A program made the translations under genes and the position numbers. From contig CALUKX010000025.1 in NCBI GenBank assembly GCA_944321335.1, positions 1-38,308 of the forward strand: a DNA stretch of 38,308 bases, in the 5' to 3' direction. Source of the DNA: an uncultured Phocaeicola sp. (GTDB taxonomy: Bacteria > Bacteroidota > Bacteroidia > Bacteroidales > Bacteroidaceae). Below the pieces are notes generated by a model, which had not been told where the DNA came from, did not search any database, and saw nothing but the letters and a program-made list of their open reading frames with translations. Each line of letters opens with the position of its first letter. Positions within the stretch are counted from its first letter, which is position 1. Of this stretch, positions 9,204 to 17,952 are shown in pieces.

Positions 9204-9239
9204 AAAGACAGGGAAGTGTGATCTTCTCTGTCTTTTTTT
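9204..9239. terminator. Strong bidirectional terminator
   Basis: AAAGACAGGGAAG pairs with CTTCTCTGTCTTT around a short loop and is followed by seven T residues on the + strand, with A residues on the other side. It lies between the convergent ends of the META lipoprotein and the CHAT gene and probably ends both transcripts. Confidence 0.85.
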
Positions 9240-9243
9240 CTTG

Positions 9244-11604
9244 CTATTCGATGAGGATGAAACTTCTCCAACTTCTGATATTGTTTGGATATAACGTTGT
9301 CAATTCCTGTTGCGCTTTTCTGAAGGCTTGGGCAATTGAGACGTTTTCTGCCCAATGTTTGTAAAATGAGATGATGAATAGGGAGGCATCTTCATCATCT
9401 ATTGTACCGGTGCAAGCCAGAATCGATTGCACTCCGGCCAATTTGAATGCCCGTTGGAGTCCGTACAGCCCTTCTCCGCTTTCCAATTCGCCCGTTCCCG
9501 ACATGCAACTGGATAATACGGCCAGACGGATATTTGCCAAGTTCATTTCCGAAACTTCCTTTGCTGTCATGATACCGTTATCTTTACCACTATAAGGAAT
9601 TGTTTTGTTCCATATCCGATTGGCTCCTGAAAGGGCGAATCCTGTTCGCATCATTGCGTCCTTGAATGCATTTTTACCATTGCTGCTGATGACCTGTGGT
9701 GGTGCTAATGAATCATATTCCAGATAAAATCCGTGAGTAGCCAAGTGGAGAATGCTTCCTGGAGGTGTGTGGAATGACAGTTTCTTGAAATTGCTCTTAT
9801 TGGCGTTGGTTCCTGTGTATTGGCTTATTTTCCAGTCGGCCGGAATGTAGTTGCTGATACTATCGATTTCTGTTCGCGATTCGGGGAGATAAGAAAAGGC
9901 TTGCCCCCTTAACTTATATGTTTGTGGGGTGGGTAATGAAAACTCTGCTCCGCCGAACAGGTAGGCTGCGGCGGATTGTCTTGGATGAATTGCAGTATCT
10001 TGCTTGATTTTTGATATACTTTTGGTTGAAAACAAGTAATGGATCTGATACCGGTCGAAAAGATAACCTACTTTGTCGGTCAGAAACGAGAAATTATAAT
10101 CAGACAACCGACCGTCCAGTATGATATAGATTTCCGTACACGGCCTGATGTTTTTTTCTATCTTTTTCCAGAAAGTTTGATAAGGATCTCCTAGATAGAA
10201 ATTGTTTATCATTTCAGTGTTATTGAATAATTTGATAAGCTGTGGCTCTTTACTTCGGGATGTGTAGAGGGCTATAACATATTGTCGTTTGTAAAAATTA
10301 ATTGGCAATTCAATAATCTCAATTACCGCTTCATGGGGATCAAGCAGCTTTTGTATGTCTTTCCAATTGTCGGCTATTTTATTTGTCGGAATATTATGGT
10401 TTTCCCTGAGTATATCAATTTGTAGACGTTTGGCCGAAAGGATTGATATCTCATTTTCTATTCTTTGCAGATAGCCTTTTGTCTTGCTTGGTGGACAATA
10501 TGTCTTTTCCTCCAGCAATAAGGAATCGATCTGTTGTTGGAGTTTGGATATTTCAGGAATTCGAGCCTGAGAGAGCATTCGGGGAATAGGGTAAGCGGCA
10601 ATATCCAACAATTCTTTTTTCAGTCTGTTATTGTTGATGGCCAGTTCGGCGATTCCTTTTACTGAAGTGTTTTGCGCGATGAAGGTCTGGATTTTTTCGA
10701 AATTATCCTGTAGAATGTCCCAAATGGCATGTCTGTCCTCTATTGTCCGAAAATAGATTTCCGGCTGCAGCTGTACCATGATTTGTTGTTCCAACAGATT
10801 GAATAGCCGGATTGCTTCTTTTGTATGTTTTTGTTGATTGATGGCATAGACGAATAAAGCGGTATAATAATCAGGGATACGTTGGTCACGTAACAGACTT
10901 TCAACCGAAATCGGTTCGAAATATGGCGATAGTATGTCAGGATGTTTAACCAAGGATCGGATTTTTGTCTTTTGTAATAATTTCAAGAGTTCTATCCTTT
11001 TCTTGAGGCGTATTGAAATGCTTTTATCACTATCCGAATTGTCATTCAATCCATCTTCTGCATTTTCCAATGCTTTCCCGAATCTTCCGGTTTTCATCCA
11101 ATAGTAGCTCCAAAGATCGTCTATGCTTGTAAGATGTCTTCTCAATGAAGTCGTGTACCCGGCAGGTATTTTTTCGTCGCGATGATTCAATATAAGCAGC
11201 TGAAAATTGAGTAGATTGACTCCGTACTGGTTCAAGGCCAATAGCCCGCCTGGAAACAAGGCGGGCTGTTCTTTCTTCCCGATGTTCAACTCGCAACGGA
11301 GCAACAATATATCGGCGAAAGTTGCGTAATACGCAAGTTGGGTATTGATGGGAAGTCGGTCGATTTCCTTTAGCCGGAAACTTTCGAATGCCATTTCGGC
11401 CAGCATTTCCGAGTGTTTGGCATATTCCTCTTCCCTGAAATTTAGAGCTTGTCTGAAATATCTGATTCCTTCTTGCAGACGTTCGTTATTCAACAATTCA
11501 GAAGGGAGAGAATCCGTTGCTATCGGCTTTATGGCTGATGCTGTCGATAGCCACAAACCTATAAGGGAATAAATACCATATAGTAACAGTTTTCTCAGAA
11601 CCAT
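9244..11604 (-). CDS. Exported CHAT-domain protease-like protein
   Basis: A 786-residue protein and last gene of a four-gene operon. An N-terminal signal peptide (MVLRKLLLYGIYSLIGLWLSTASA) predicts the periplasm or outer surface. Residues about 30-450 are helical, probably degenerate TPR-type repeats with a coiled-coil stretch near 340-410. The C-terminal 280 residues are a CHAT domain, a caspase/separase-clan cysteine protease fold: LHLATHGFYLEY carries the catalytic His624 and VLSSCMSGTGELESGEGLYGLQRAF carries the nucleophile Cys700. Both are intact, so it is probably active. Its start overlaps the end of the anti-sigma-like gene by 10 bp, which suggests translational coupling. Substrate unknown; the anti-sigma partner is an obvious candidate, by inference. 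Confidence 0.9.
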   Translation of the reverse strand: MVLRKLLLYGIYSLIGLWLSTASAIKPIATDSLPSELLNNERLQEGIRYFRQALNFREEEYAKHSEMLAEMAFESFRLKEIDRLPINTQLAYYATFADILLLRCELNIGKKEQPALFPGGLLALNQYGVNLLNFQLLILNHRDEKIPAGYTTSLRRHLTSIDDLWSYYWMKTGRFGKALENAEDGLNDNSDSDKSISIRLKKRIELLKLLQKTKIRSLVKHPDILSPYFEPISVESLLRDQRIPDYYTALFVYAINQQKHTKEAIRLFNLLEQQIMVQLQPEIYFRTIEDRHAIWDILQDNFEKIQTFIAQNTSVKGIAELAINNNRLKKELLDIAAYPIPRMLSQARIPEISKLQQQIDSLLLEEKTYCPPSKTKGYLQRIENEISILSAKRLQIDILRENHNIPTNKIADNWKDIQKLLDPHEAVIEIIELPINFYKRQYVIALYTSRSKEPQLIKLFNNTEMINNFYLGDPYQTFWKKIEKNIRPCTEIYIILDGRLSDYNFSFLTDKVGYLFDRYQIHYLFSTKSISKIKQDTAIHPRQSAAAYLFGGAEFSLPTPQTYKLRGQAFSYLPESRTEIDSISNYIPADWKISQYTGTNANKSNFKKLSFHTPPGSILHLATHGFYLEYDSLAPPQVISSNGKNAFKDAMMRTGFALSGANRIWNKTIPYSGKDNGIMTAKEVSEMNLANIRLAVLSSCMSGTGELESGEGLYGLQRAFKLAGVQSILACTGTIDDEDASLFIISFYKHWAENVSIAQAFRKAQQELTTLYPNNIRSWRSFILIE

Positions 11605-12329
11605 CTTTTTTCTTTCAGTGCCATATAGATTTCACCTGCCTTGTCCTTATATGTCCCCGCATCGTTTATAATTTGTCGCGATTGTTCCAACGCCTTTGTC
11701 CGTTTGTTCTGTCGCAAATAACACCCTAAGATAAGCCAGTCACTGCTTTCCTTGTAATCCGGATCATTAATTTGTCGGGCTGCATTGACAATTTCCTCAG
11801 TTTCATTGTTCTTCCATAAAGAAAAGCAAATCTGCATTTGTGCAGTTGGTGATAAAATTGTGAACAAGCTGTCTTTCAAGGTCTCTTTATATAGAGAAGT
11901 GATTTTACTGTTTTGTTCCTGTTCGTATAAAAGTGCAATCTGATTGTTGTACACGGCAATCTGTTGGTTTGGCGCTCCATATCCGCGGCTTGTTTCAATT
12001 GTTGGAAGCATATATTGGCTTTCAATCAGTTCTTTAGGCTGATAGATATAGGAGCTCCCGATATAGATCCCCATTAAAATGATAATGGTAATGCAGGCTG
12101 CTGCGAAACGGATACTGCTTGAACGGCGTAAAGCCTTTGATTCGGGATCTTGTTTCAACAATTTCTGTTCCGCTTCGATTGTTTCAGCCTCAATAAGAAG
12201 CTGGCGGATACGGACTTTTTCTTTCAGCTCCGGGTCCGAATCTATGAGTCTGATGAAATCCGCCTGTTCTGTTGGATCCATCTCATTCTTTAAAAATCGA
12301 TCTATCTTGTCATTCAGGTTTGTATCCAT
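11595..12329 (-). CDS. Single-pass membrane anti-sigma/TPR-like protein
   Basis: A 244-residue protein with a cytoplasmic N-terminus of about 72 residues whose opening (DRFLKNEMDPTEQADFIRLIDSDPELKEKV) resembles the N-terminal segment of Bacteroidetes anti-sigma factors and sigma-operon membrane proteins. One transmembrane helix follows (about 74-95: FAAACITIIILMGIYIGSSYIY). The roughly 150-residue periplasmic part is helical and TPR-like (ALLYEQEQNSKITSLYKETL, SDWLILGCYLRQNKRTKALEQSRQIIN). No ZAS-type zinc motif is seen. It lies 4 bp behind the ECF sigma gene and overlaps the CHAT gene, which is why I read it as the sigma factor's regulator. That role is inferred from position and topology; a scaffold or adaptor for the CHAT protease is the main alternative. 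Confidence 0.7.
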   Translation of the reverse strand: MDTNLNDKIDRFLKNEMDPTEQADFIRLIDSDPELKEKVRIRQLLIEAETIEAEQKLLKQDPESKALRRSSSIRFAAACITIIILMGIYIGSSYIYQPKELIESQYMLPTIETSRGYGAPNQQIAVYNNQIALLYEQEQNSKITSLYKETLKDSLFTILSPTAQMQICFSLWKNNETEEIVNAARQINDPDYKESSDWLILGCYLRQNKRTKALEQSRQIINDAGTYKDKAGEIYMALKEKRWF

Positions 12330-12333
12330 CTTG

Positions 12334-12894
12334 TTATTTTTTTAGTTTATAATATATATCTTGTTCATTCAATCGTTTTTGGAGTTCGAACGTCATTCTT
12401 CGCAGACAAGACATTTTCTTGTTTTTGGCTACATCCTCAGAACTATATCCCATTTGTCTGGCTATTTCCTTCATGCTTGCTTTTTCCCAATAAAATAGTT
12501 GGAGCACTTTGTTACATGTTGTATCTGCTTCGGCAATAAGTTCCCGGGCAGTATCCAATGCTTTATCCCATTCCGGATCATCCAAACTTTTGAAATATTC
12601 AAAAGGAAGGAGCTGTTCTTCTTTACGGTGGACCTCCTTGCATAGAAGATTCTTTCCGATTGCAAACAGGTAAGTTTTGATGGATGCATGTTGCTCCTTG
12701 TATTTTCCTTCCTTAATGTTTTTGATCAACGCTATAAAACTATCGTGATAAATGTCATTTGCCTTTTCTTCATCGACAGAAAAATATTTTATTGCAAAGT
12801 TGATAAACGGTAATCTGTAAAGTTTGTATAGCTGCTCAAAGTTTTTGTCGGTAATCTTGTCTTTCCTGTTGAACAGCCTGAATATAACTGTCAT
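12334..12894 (-). CDS. ECF-type RNA polymerase sigma factor
   Basis: A 186-residue sigma-70 family protein of ECF size. Region 2 spans about residues 18-90 (FEQLYKLYRLPFINFAIKYFSVDEEKANDIYHDSFIALIKNI and KTYLFAIGKNLLCKEVHRK). Region 4 spans about 125-175 and contains the helix-turn-helix MKEIARQMGYSSEDVAKNKKMSCLRRM. The start overlaps the stop of the upstream caspase-like gene by 4 bp (ATGA), so translation is coupled; the anti-sigma-like gene follows after 4 bp. It is probably held inactive by that membrane protein and released on an envelope signal. Target promoters are not known; autoregulation is usual in ECF operons, but I could not identify a matching promoter. Confidence 0.9.
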   Translation of the reverse strand: MTVIFRLFNRKDKITDKNFEQLYKLYRLPFINFAIKYFSVDEEKANDIYHDSFIALIKNIKEGKYKEQHASIKTYLFAIGKNLLCKEVHRKEEQLLPFEYFKSLDDPEWDKALDTARELIAEADTTCNKVLQLFYWEKASMKEIARQMGYSSEDVAKNKKMSCLRRMTFELQKRLNEQDIYYKLKK

Positions 12895-13811
12895 TTGTTG
12901 GGATTGCTAAGGTTATACAAATGGTTCTTATCACTGTATTCAATATAAGGTTGTTGTTTACGGTAAATGTATGGACGGTTGAGGGTTTGCATTTTAGCGT
13001 GGATTTTTTCTGTCAAAGTCTTCACGCTCCATTGTTTTCCCTTAAGTTCTTTACCCAGAACGTTTGCCATACAAAACGAGAGGACTCCGTAATAAGACCT
13101 GTTGCTTTGGGAATAATATTCATAATTATTCTGGTCGGCTTTACAGGCGCTTATGACTAGAGTAGGCGCTAATTTCGGGGATTGTTCAAGTTTCAAATCC
13201 AATTCCGGATGTTTCCCTTTAAGAGGAACATAATTGTCGGGGGCAAAAATCCGTGAGGTTCCTCTTACATAAGAATTTTCATTATTGTCACGGTTGCCTG
13301 TTCCACTATGACAAGCGTCCAGAACGACAATTATTTGTCCGTTTTGTCCGATTTTGTTCCTTAACTTTAAAAGCCATTTCCCCAATTCATCATCTCTTAA
13401 ATGATTTTTCCCCTCGTATGTATCTGGCAGATACCAGAATAATGCATCGTAGGGGATCAAAGCCTCATCCAACCCGTCGTCTTCATCACCATTATCATCC
13501 ATCATCTGCTGCCTGTGACAGGAAAAATGGATATAAATATAATCATCTTTCCGGCATCGGTCGAATAAATTGTTGAATGCTTCAACAATGTTTCCTTTAG
13601 TGGCCTGACTGTTAGATAGAATCTGTATGTCTTGTGGATTGTAATGATTGTCTATCAGGAGATTGAAAGTCAAACGGCGGTCATTCTCGGTATGTATAAG
13701 TTCCCATCCACTTTCGGGTGGATATTGGCCGATAGTGACAATCAACGCTCTGTTGGTTTGTGCTTCCATTGTGAAGCATATCATCCACATAATCAGACAT
13801 AGTTGTTTCAT
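12891..13811 (-). CDS. Exported caspase-like (peptidase C14) protein
   Basis: A 306-residue protein and first gene of the operon. A short signal-like N-terminus (MKQLCLIMWMICFTMEAQ) predicts export. The caspase fold starts with RALIVTIGQYPP, then has the catalytic histidine in YIHFSCHRQQ (His99) and the nucleophile in VVLDACHSGTG (Cys167), with the expected acidic stretch (DDNGDEDDGLDEALIPYDA) between. The usual bacterial and metacaspase histidine motif is FSGHG, so here the flanking glycines are replaced by Cys and Arg, an unusual variant that still keeps the catalytic dyad. A later segment has LVISACKADQNNYEY. Metacaspase-type enzymes usually cut after Arg or Lys. It overlaps the sigma factor gene by 4 bp, so a role in triggering or tuning that sigma pathway is inferred. 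Confidence 0.88.
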   Translation of the reverse strand: MKQLCLIMWMICFTMEAQTNRALIVTIGQYPPESGWELIHTENDRRLTFNLLIDNHYNPQDIQILSNSQATKGNIVEAFNNLFDRCRKDDYIYIHFSCHRQQMMDDNGDEDDGLDEALIPYDALFWYLPDTYEGKNHLRDDELGKWLLKLRNKIGQNGQIIVVLDACHSGTGNRDNNENSYVRGTSRIFAPDNYVPLKGKHPELDLKLEQSPKLAPTLVISACKADQNNYEYYSQSNRSYYGVLSFCMANVLGKELKGKQWSVKTLTEKIHAKMQTLNRPYIYRKQQPYIEYSDKNHLYNLSNPNK

Positions 13812-13968
13812 GTAATGTAACGGTCGAATAAAGCTTGATGCAAATTAATAAGAAAAAATTAAATCAGCCTATTACTTTTCTCTTTTTTGCAGTATAAAAA
13901 TAAAAAAGACTGGAAAATTGTTTGTGAATACTCTAAAATGAGATCAAATAACCTTGTTATGAGATTCC

Positions 13969-14017
13969 GAACAATCTTGTTTTAAGAAATGAATGAAAAT
14001 ATTTTAGCATATTTTTG
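13969..14017 (+). promoter_or_regulatory. Activator-type promoter with AACAA-N2-TTGTT motif
   Basis: GAACAATCTTGTTTT (13969-13983) contains the inverted repeat AACAA-TC-TTGTT. Exactly 26 bp later comes TATTTTTG (14010-14017), an exact -7 box. No -33 TTTG occurs at the normal distance, which fits an activator-dependent promoter. The same 15-base motif with the same 26-bp spacing to TATTTTTG precedes the gene at 20355-21701. Transcription would begin very close to the ATG at 14024, so the message may be nearly leaderless. Confidence 0.6.
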
Positions 14018-14023
14018 CTTATT

Positions 14024-14608
14024 ATGAGTAGGAAAAATTGTACACAGCAGACAAATTTATCGTTTAAGACTGCCAAAACGGTATTATTGGAACTTCTGAC
14101 AGATACAAACTTACGCAAAGATGTAGAAATCGTTAGTTGTCTGGAAGAGATTGTCAATCAACACAAGGAAATGGATAAGAATTGTGGGTATAGTAGAATA
14201 CACATCGATTCAGAATTTCGTATTTTCTTTCCTGATTATGGAAACAGGGAGTTGAAGATGGCTTTTTTACCTAAGACGGTATATTTGTTTTTCCTGTTGA
14301 ATCCTAAAGGGGTAGTCTTAAAGAATATGTTTGATTATTATGATGAATTACATTCAATATATCTGGTCGTTTCCAAAACAAGGAATATTGAGGCTGCAAA
14401 AATCAAGAAGAGCTTGGAGAATGTGGTTGATCCTACAAATAATCGTATTCATGAAATATGCTCTATTATACGTAAGTCCTTATTGGAGTTTGTTCCCCAT
14501 GAATTGATTTCCGACTATACAATTACAGGGAAAAGAGGTGATGTACATTCGATTCGTCTGGAACGCTCATTGATAGAGATTGAACGAATTAATCAAAACT
14601 TTAAGTAA
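14024..14608 (+). CDS. Uncharacterised protein, possible winged-helix C-terminus
   Basis: I place the start at the ATG at 14024 (194 residues); the upstream alternative at 14015 would need a TTG that lies inside the promoter's -7 box. No signal peptide or membrane segment is present, so it is probably cytoplasmic. I do not recognise the family. The stretch from about residue 85 (LPKTVYLFFLLNPKGVVLKNMFDYYDEL, then TNNRIHEICSIIRKSLLEFVPHELISDYTITGKRGDVHSIRL) reads like a divergent OmpR-type winged helix, with an LR-like recognition helix and a G-x-x-hydrophobic wing. That is a weak structural guess. It diverges from the caspase/sigma/CHAT operon and is followed after 13 bp by a small membrane protein, so the two are probably co-transcribed. 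Confidence 0.6.
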   Translation: MSRKNCTQQTNLSFKTAKTVLLELLTDTNLRKDVEIVSCLEEIVNQHKEMDKNCGYSRIHIDSEFRIFFPDYGNRELKMAFLPKTVYLFFLLNPKGVVLKNMFDYYDELHSIYLVVSKTRNIEAAKIKKSLENVVDPTNNRIHEICSIIRKSLLEFVPHELISDYTITGKRGDVHSIRLERSLIEIERINQNFK

Positions 14609-14621
14609 AAAATAATCAGTT

Positions 14622-15146
14622 ATGAAAATTTTAAATGTAATTGAGGGTTGGATTAATAGCCTGGATCGGAAATTGTTTGGGAAAAATAATCCTAATTATG
14701 TCCCTGTTAGTGGTAAGACGATGGTGCAAGTCCTTATTGGAGCATTTATTGTAGGAGCGATAGTTTCTATTCTTCAAATTTTTGTCAAAGGTGATAAGCC
14801 TGCAGTTATTGTGGCGAGCATCGGCATGTCAATTGTGATGATTGTGATGATCTGGGGGATAGTGAAGGGGTGTAGGCAAATTCGGAATGTATGGAAATGT
14901 ATCGGTTATGTTCTTCTACATTTGTTGCTGTCTACTTTTTTAATACAAGTTGCAATGTGGGCTATTTTCCTGATACTGTTTGTATTGTTTTTCATGATAT
15001 TCGGATATTTTATAGGATGGGGAGGTAAAGGAAAAACTTATAGGATAGAGTATCCTGATGGTACCACTGAAATTAAACAGGCCCAAAAGGGGGTTTGTGG
15101 TGAAGATATACTTAATACCAGTGACGGTGAAACTCATATACTTTGA
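14622..15146 (+). CDS. Small polytopic membrane protein, unknown
   Basis: A 174-residue protein with about four transmembrane segments (near residues 36-55, 62-82, 93-112 and 113-132). The final long hydrophobic block LLLSTFLIQVAMWAIFLILFVLFFMIFGYFIGW ends at a Gly/Lys-rich turn. The soluble C-terminal tail of about 40 residues includes YRIEYPDGTTEIKQAQKG. No family recognised. It follows the gene at 14024 by 13 bp and is closed by a strong terminator, so the pair forms a short operon. The C-terminal DGT phrase loosely recalls KWSDGTKTVEDD in the membrane protein at 20355-21701, whose promoter is similar; this is too short to prove relationship. Confidence 0.65.
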   Translation: MKILNVIEGWINSLDRKLFGKNNPNYVPVSGKTMVQVLIGAFIVGAIVSILQIFVKGDKPAVIVASIGMSIVMIVMIWGIVKGCRQIRNVWKCIGYVLLHLLLSTFLIQVAMWAIFLILFVLFFMIFGYFIGWGGKGKTYRIEYPDGTTEIKQAQKGVCGEDILNTSDGETHIL

Positions 15147-15153
15147 TTGATTG

Positions 15154-15195
15154 AAGGATTCCGGTTGATGAATAATTTGCTGGAATCCTTTTTTA
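15154..15195. terminator. Bidirectional terminator
   Basis: AAGGATTCC (15154-15162) and GGAATCCTT (15182-15190) are perfect 9-bp arms followed by a T run on the + strand, between the convergent ends of the membrane protein and the beta-barrel protein genes. Confidence 0.8.
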
Positions 15196-17952
15196 TTCCA
15201 TCGTATTCAATTGATATTTTAATGATATCAGGATATAGCTTCCTAATTGTTTTTCATATCGTTCATAGAAACCATCGGAGTTTGCAGTACGGGTGATACT
15301 TTTCCGTTGGTTCAGAATGTCTGCCCAGTAGAGTGAAAGTTCTCCTTGGCGATTTTTAAGGAATCTCCAGCTTAATTTCAAATCCCAGATTATTTCGTTT
15401 TCATCGTTCTCAGATACTCCTGTTCCGCTTTGGATATTGTATTTGGCATTTGTATCGAACTGAAGATGCCAGGGGAGATGTATTGAGGCATCTAGCTCGG
15501 CAGTGTAGCATCGGTTGTAGGTTGATATGTCATTTAGGTTGTTTTTTGATTGGTTGTAGTCCCAGCTGCCGATTACGTAGAAGTTGCCCCATGAAGGAAG
15601 GTAAGATAGTTGAATATTCGATGAAAGATTGGTGTATCGGGTGGCACTTTTTTGTAGCATGCTTCCTCCTGTCTCATTGATCAGGCTTACATCGTGAATG
15701 TAATTGCCGCTACAAATCGCCTCAAAACTGAATTGCTTGAATTTCTTTTCATAACTGATATTCCCCATTATGTTCCAGTTCCCGTTGATGTTAGTTGGCC
15801 GGCTTTCAACTTTCCCACTTTCCGGATAGTAAATGGATGCAGTTGTTATGCTATTGAACTCCTGACCGATACTGATGTATCCGCTGATGCCTTTAGAAAA
15901 GGTTTCCAATGATATGTTCAGGTTATGCCGGTATGATGGTTTTAGGTCAGGATTGCTTTTTCTGATATAAAGTGGGGAACGATAGTCTGTAGGGGCCAAT
16001 AATTCTGTCAGACTTGGTTGTTGGGTGCTTCCAAAATAGGAGATGTTGAAGTTAAACTCGTTTTTCTGGTAATTGACGGATAATGTAGGGTTCCATTCTA
16101 CAGAAAACGATGTAGTGTCGGTCAGATAAGTACCGCTCTGTTGTTTCAGACTTCGGTCTTGGGGTTGTACATTTAGTTCGGTACGGAAAGTCCAGTTTTC
16201 TCCATTGTGGTTGTACGACAATGAAAATTGGTGTCCTGTTGTACCGCTTGATTGATGGTTGCTGAGGCTGTCGTTATAACATTCGGCATAATTGTCGGGT
16301 AACACTCCTATGAGAGCATCGGAAGGTAATATTGAATGTAGGTTATAAGTGTTCATGTTTTGTTTCTCTGACATCCGCTTTAAGGTGTAGGCTATTTGTA
16401 GATGGTCTTTTTCGCTGAAGGCCCATGTATATGCCAGTTTGAGTTCATTGTTGAATGAACGTGTTGGTTGATATTGATATTGGTTCTGGAAAGCCACGGA
16501 GTCTTTGCCCGATTGGTCGGCCAATTGATAATAAGTAATATGCGACAAATCGTATATCCGACTTTTGTAGTGTGAATAGGTCATAATGTAGGAAAAGCTG
16601 ATATTGCTTCCCTTTTCATTCAGTCGTCGTGTGATATTAGCCTGCAGATTATAGGTCTGCGCCTTCATTTTAGTAAGGGCTTGTTGCTCGTTTCGGTTAA
16701 TACGTGTTGACGGGTCTACTTCTTCAATTCCGAAGAACGGGTGTTGAAGGCTTAGCTGGGGTTTTGCATTGAATCCGGCCGACAAGGAGTTACCTCGGGA
16801 AGTTGAAGCGTTGGCATTGATTGCATTAGTTATAAACAGGCTGGTTTTTTTATCGATTTTCCAGTTGAAATTAAAATGACTATTAATGCTGTTGCTCTTA
16901 TTCCAATTGTCCTGTTCCGACACATTGAATCGTTTGCTATCTGTCAAATAGCGTTCATTGCGTGATGATGATTCCGACCCTCGTTTAAGGTTAGAAAATC
17001 CTATATATCCCGAAAGATTCATTCCTTCTTTCAGCTCTTTGGATATATTCCCATTGATGGTATTGGAATTATTCTTTTTGTAAGGGGTGCTGAAACGTTT
17101 GTTACCGGAATTTCCTGTCAGTGCCATATTGTTTCCTCCTTTATCAAATTTGTATAATTGCCCGACGAATTCCCGTTTACGTTTGGTGCCATAGCCTGCA
17201 CTGACAGCTCCCATGAGCGAACCGTTGATTTGTCGTTTTGTTTGCAGATCGATAACAAAATTCTTGTTATTCCCTCTGATACCTGTAGCTTCCTCTTCTT
17301 CAGTGGGGCGGTCGTATACTTTCATCTTGTCAATAATGGTAACGGGCAGGTTTTCTAAAGCTATTACATTGTTGCCTTTAAAGAATTCTTTTCCGTTTAC
17401 CATAATCTGTGTAATAGGATGTCCGTTGTAACTGATGGTATGGTCTTTCGGATTATAGATTAATCCGGGTACTCTTCTGATGAGTGCTTCCAGATAAGAT
17501 CCTTGCGGTATCTTGTAGGCCGCTACATTATATATGGTAGTATCTTTCTTCTGTTCCACGGGCTTGATGGAAGCGGTCACTATAATTTCATTCAGTTGCA
17601 TGGCATCTTCCTTCAGCCTTATTTCTCCCAAAGATATTGAATCGGCTTGTGAACGTATGTTGCGTATGACAGGTAAACAGCCTGTATAGGATATCTTGAG
17701 GATGTAGCGCGTCTTGGGGTTTCGCTTGCCGTCCAATTCAAACAGACCGTCGGAATGGCTTACGGTTCCGGCAATGAAGACAGAATCGGGTAAGGATAAT
17801 AGGGAGATATTTGCGTATGAAAGAGGTTGTACCTTTCCGCTGGCATCTATCAGTGTCACTTTACCGGTCAGTTTTACATCTTGGGCCAGAACCGGACATG
17901 ATAATGTCAGGATACACAGAATCAATGATATGATAAATCTTTTCCTATTCAT
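15193..17952 (-). CDS. Outer-membrane beta-barrel protein with carboxypeptidase-regulatory domain
   Basis: A 919-residue outer-membrane protein. After the signal peptide (MNRKRFIISLILCILTLSCPVLAQ) comes a CarboxypepD_reg-like beta-sandwich (about 28-110: LTGKVTLIDASGKVQPLSYANISLLSLPDS). A plug-like domain follows (about 130-215: YKIPQGSYLEALIRRVPGLIYNPKDHTISYNGHPITQIMVNGKEFF), then a large barrel with alternating aromatic strands to the C-terminus, of the 'outer membrane beta-barrel family 3' type. It looks like a TonB-dependent transporter relative, but has no SusD partner and no clear TonB box, so transport is inferred only. It is a single-gene unit; the neighbours suggest nothing about its substrate. 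Confidence 0.85.
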   Translation of the reverse strand: MNRKRFIISLILCILTLSCPVLAQDVKLTGKVTLIDASGKVQPLSYANISLLSLPDSVFIAGTVSHSDGLFELDGKRNPKTRYILKISYTGCLPVIRNIRSQADSISLGEIRLKEDAMQLNEIIVTASIKPVEQKKDTTIYNVAAYKIPQGSYLEALIRRVPGLIYNPKDHTISYNGHPITQIMVNGKEFFKGNNVIALENLPVTIIDKMKVYDRPTEEEEATGIRGNNKNFVIDLQTKRQINGSLMGAVSAGYGTKRKREFVGQLYKFDKGGNNMALTGNSGNKRFSTPYKKNNSNTINGNISKELKEGMNLSGYIGFSNLKRGSESSSRNERYLTDSKRFNVSEQDNWNKSNSINSHFNFNWKIDKKTSLFITNAINANASTSRGNSLSAGFNAKPQLSLQHPFFGIEEVDPSTRINRNEQQALTKMKAQTYNLQANITRRLNEKGSNISFSYIMTYSHYKSRIYDLSHITYYQLADQSGKDSVAFQNQYQYQPTRSFNNELKLAYTWAFSEKDHLQIAYTLKRMSEKQNMNTYNLHSILPSDALIGVLPDNYAECYNDSLSNHQSSGTTGHQFSLSYNHNGENWTFRTELNVQPQDRSLKQQSGTYLTDTTSFSVEWNPTLSVNYQKNEFNFNISYFGSTQQPSLTELLAPTDYRSPLYIRKSNPDLKPSYRHNLNISLETFSKGISGYISIGQEFNSITTASIYYPESGKVESRPTNINGNWNIMGNISYEKKFKQFSFEAICSGNYIHDVSLINETGGSMLQKSATRYTNLSSNIQLSYLPSWGNFYVIGSWDYNQSKNNLNDISTYNRCYTAELDASIHLPWHLQFDTNAKYNIQSGTGVSENDENEIIWDLKLSWRFLKNRQGELSLYWADILNQRKSITRTANSDGFYERYEKQLGSYILISLKYQLNTME

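Noticed and set aside
9244-13811. CRISPR type III-E system (CHAT protease plus sigma factor)
   Set aside because: No Cas7-11-type effector, Csx30 or CRISPR array is present in the window, so the CHAT/sigma link is only an analogy.
15193-17952. A SusC-type transporter of a polysaccharide-utilisation locus
   Set aside because: No SusD partner, glycoside hydrolase or sensor gene lies nearby, and no clear TonB box is visible.
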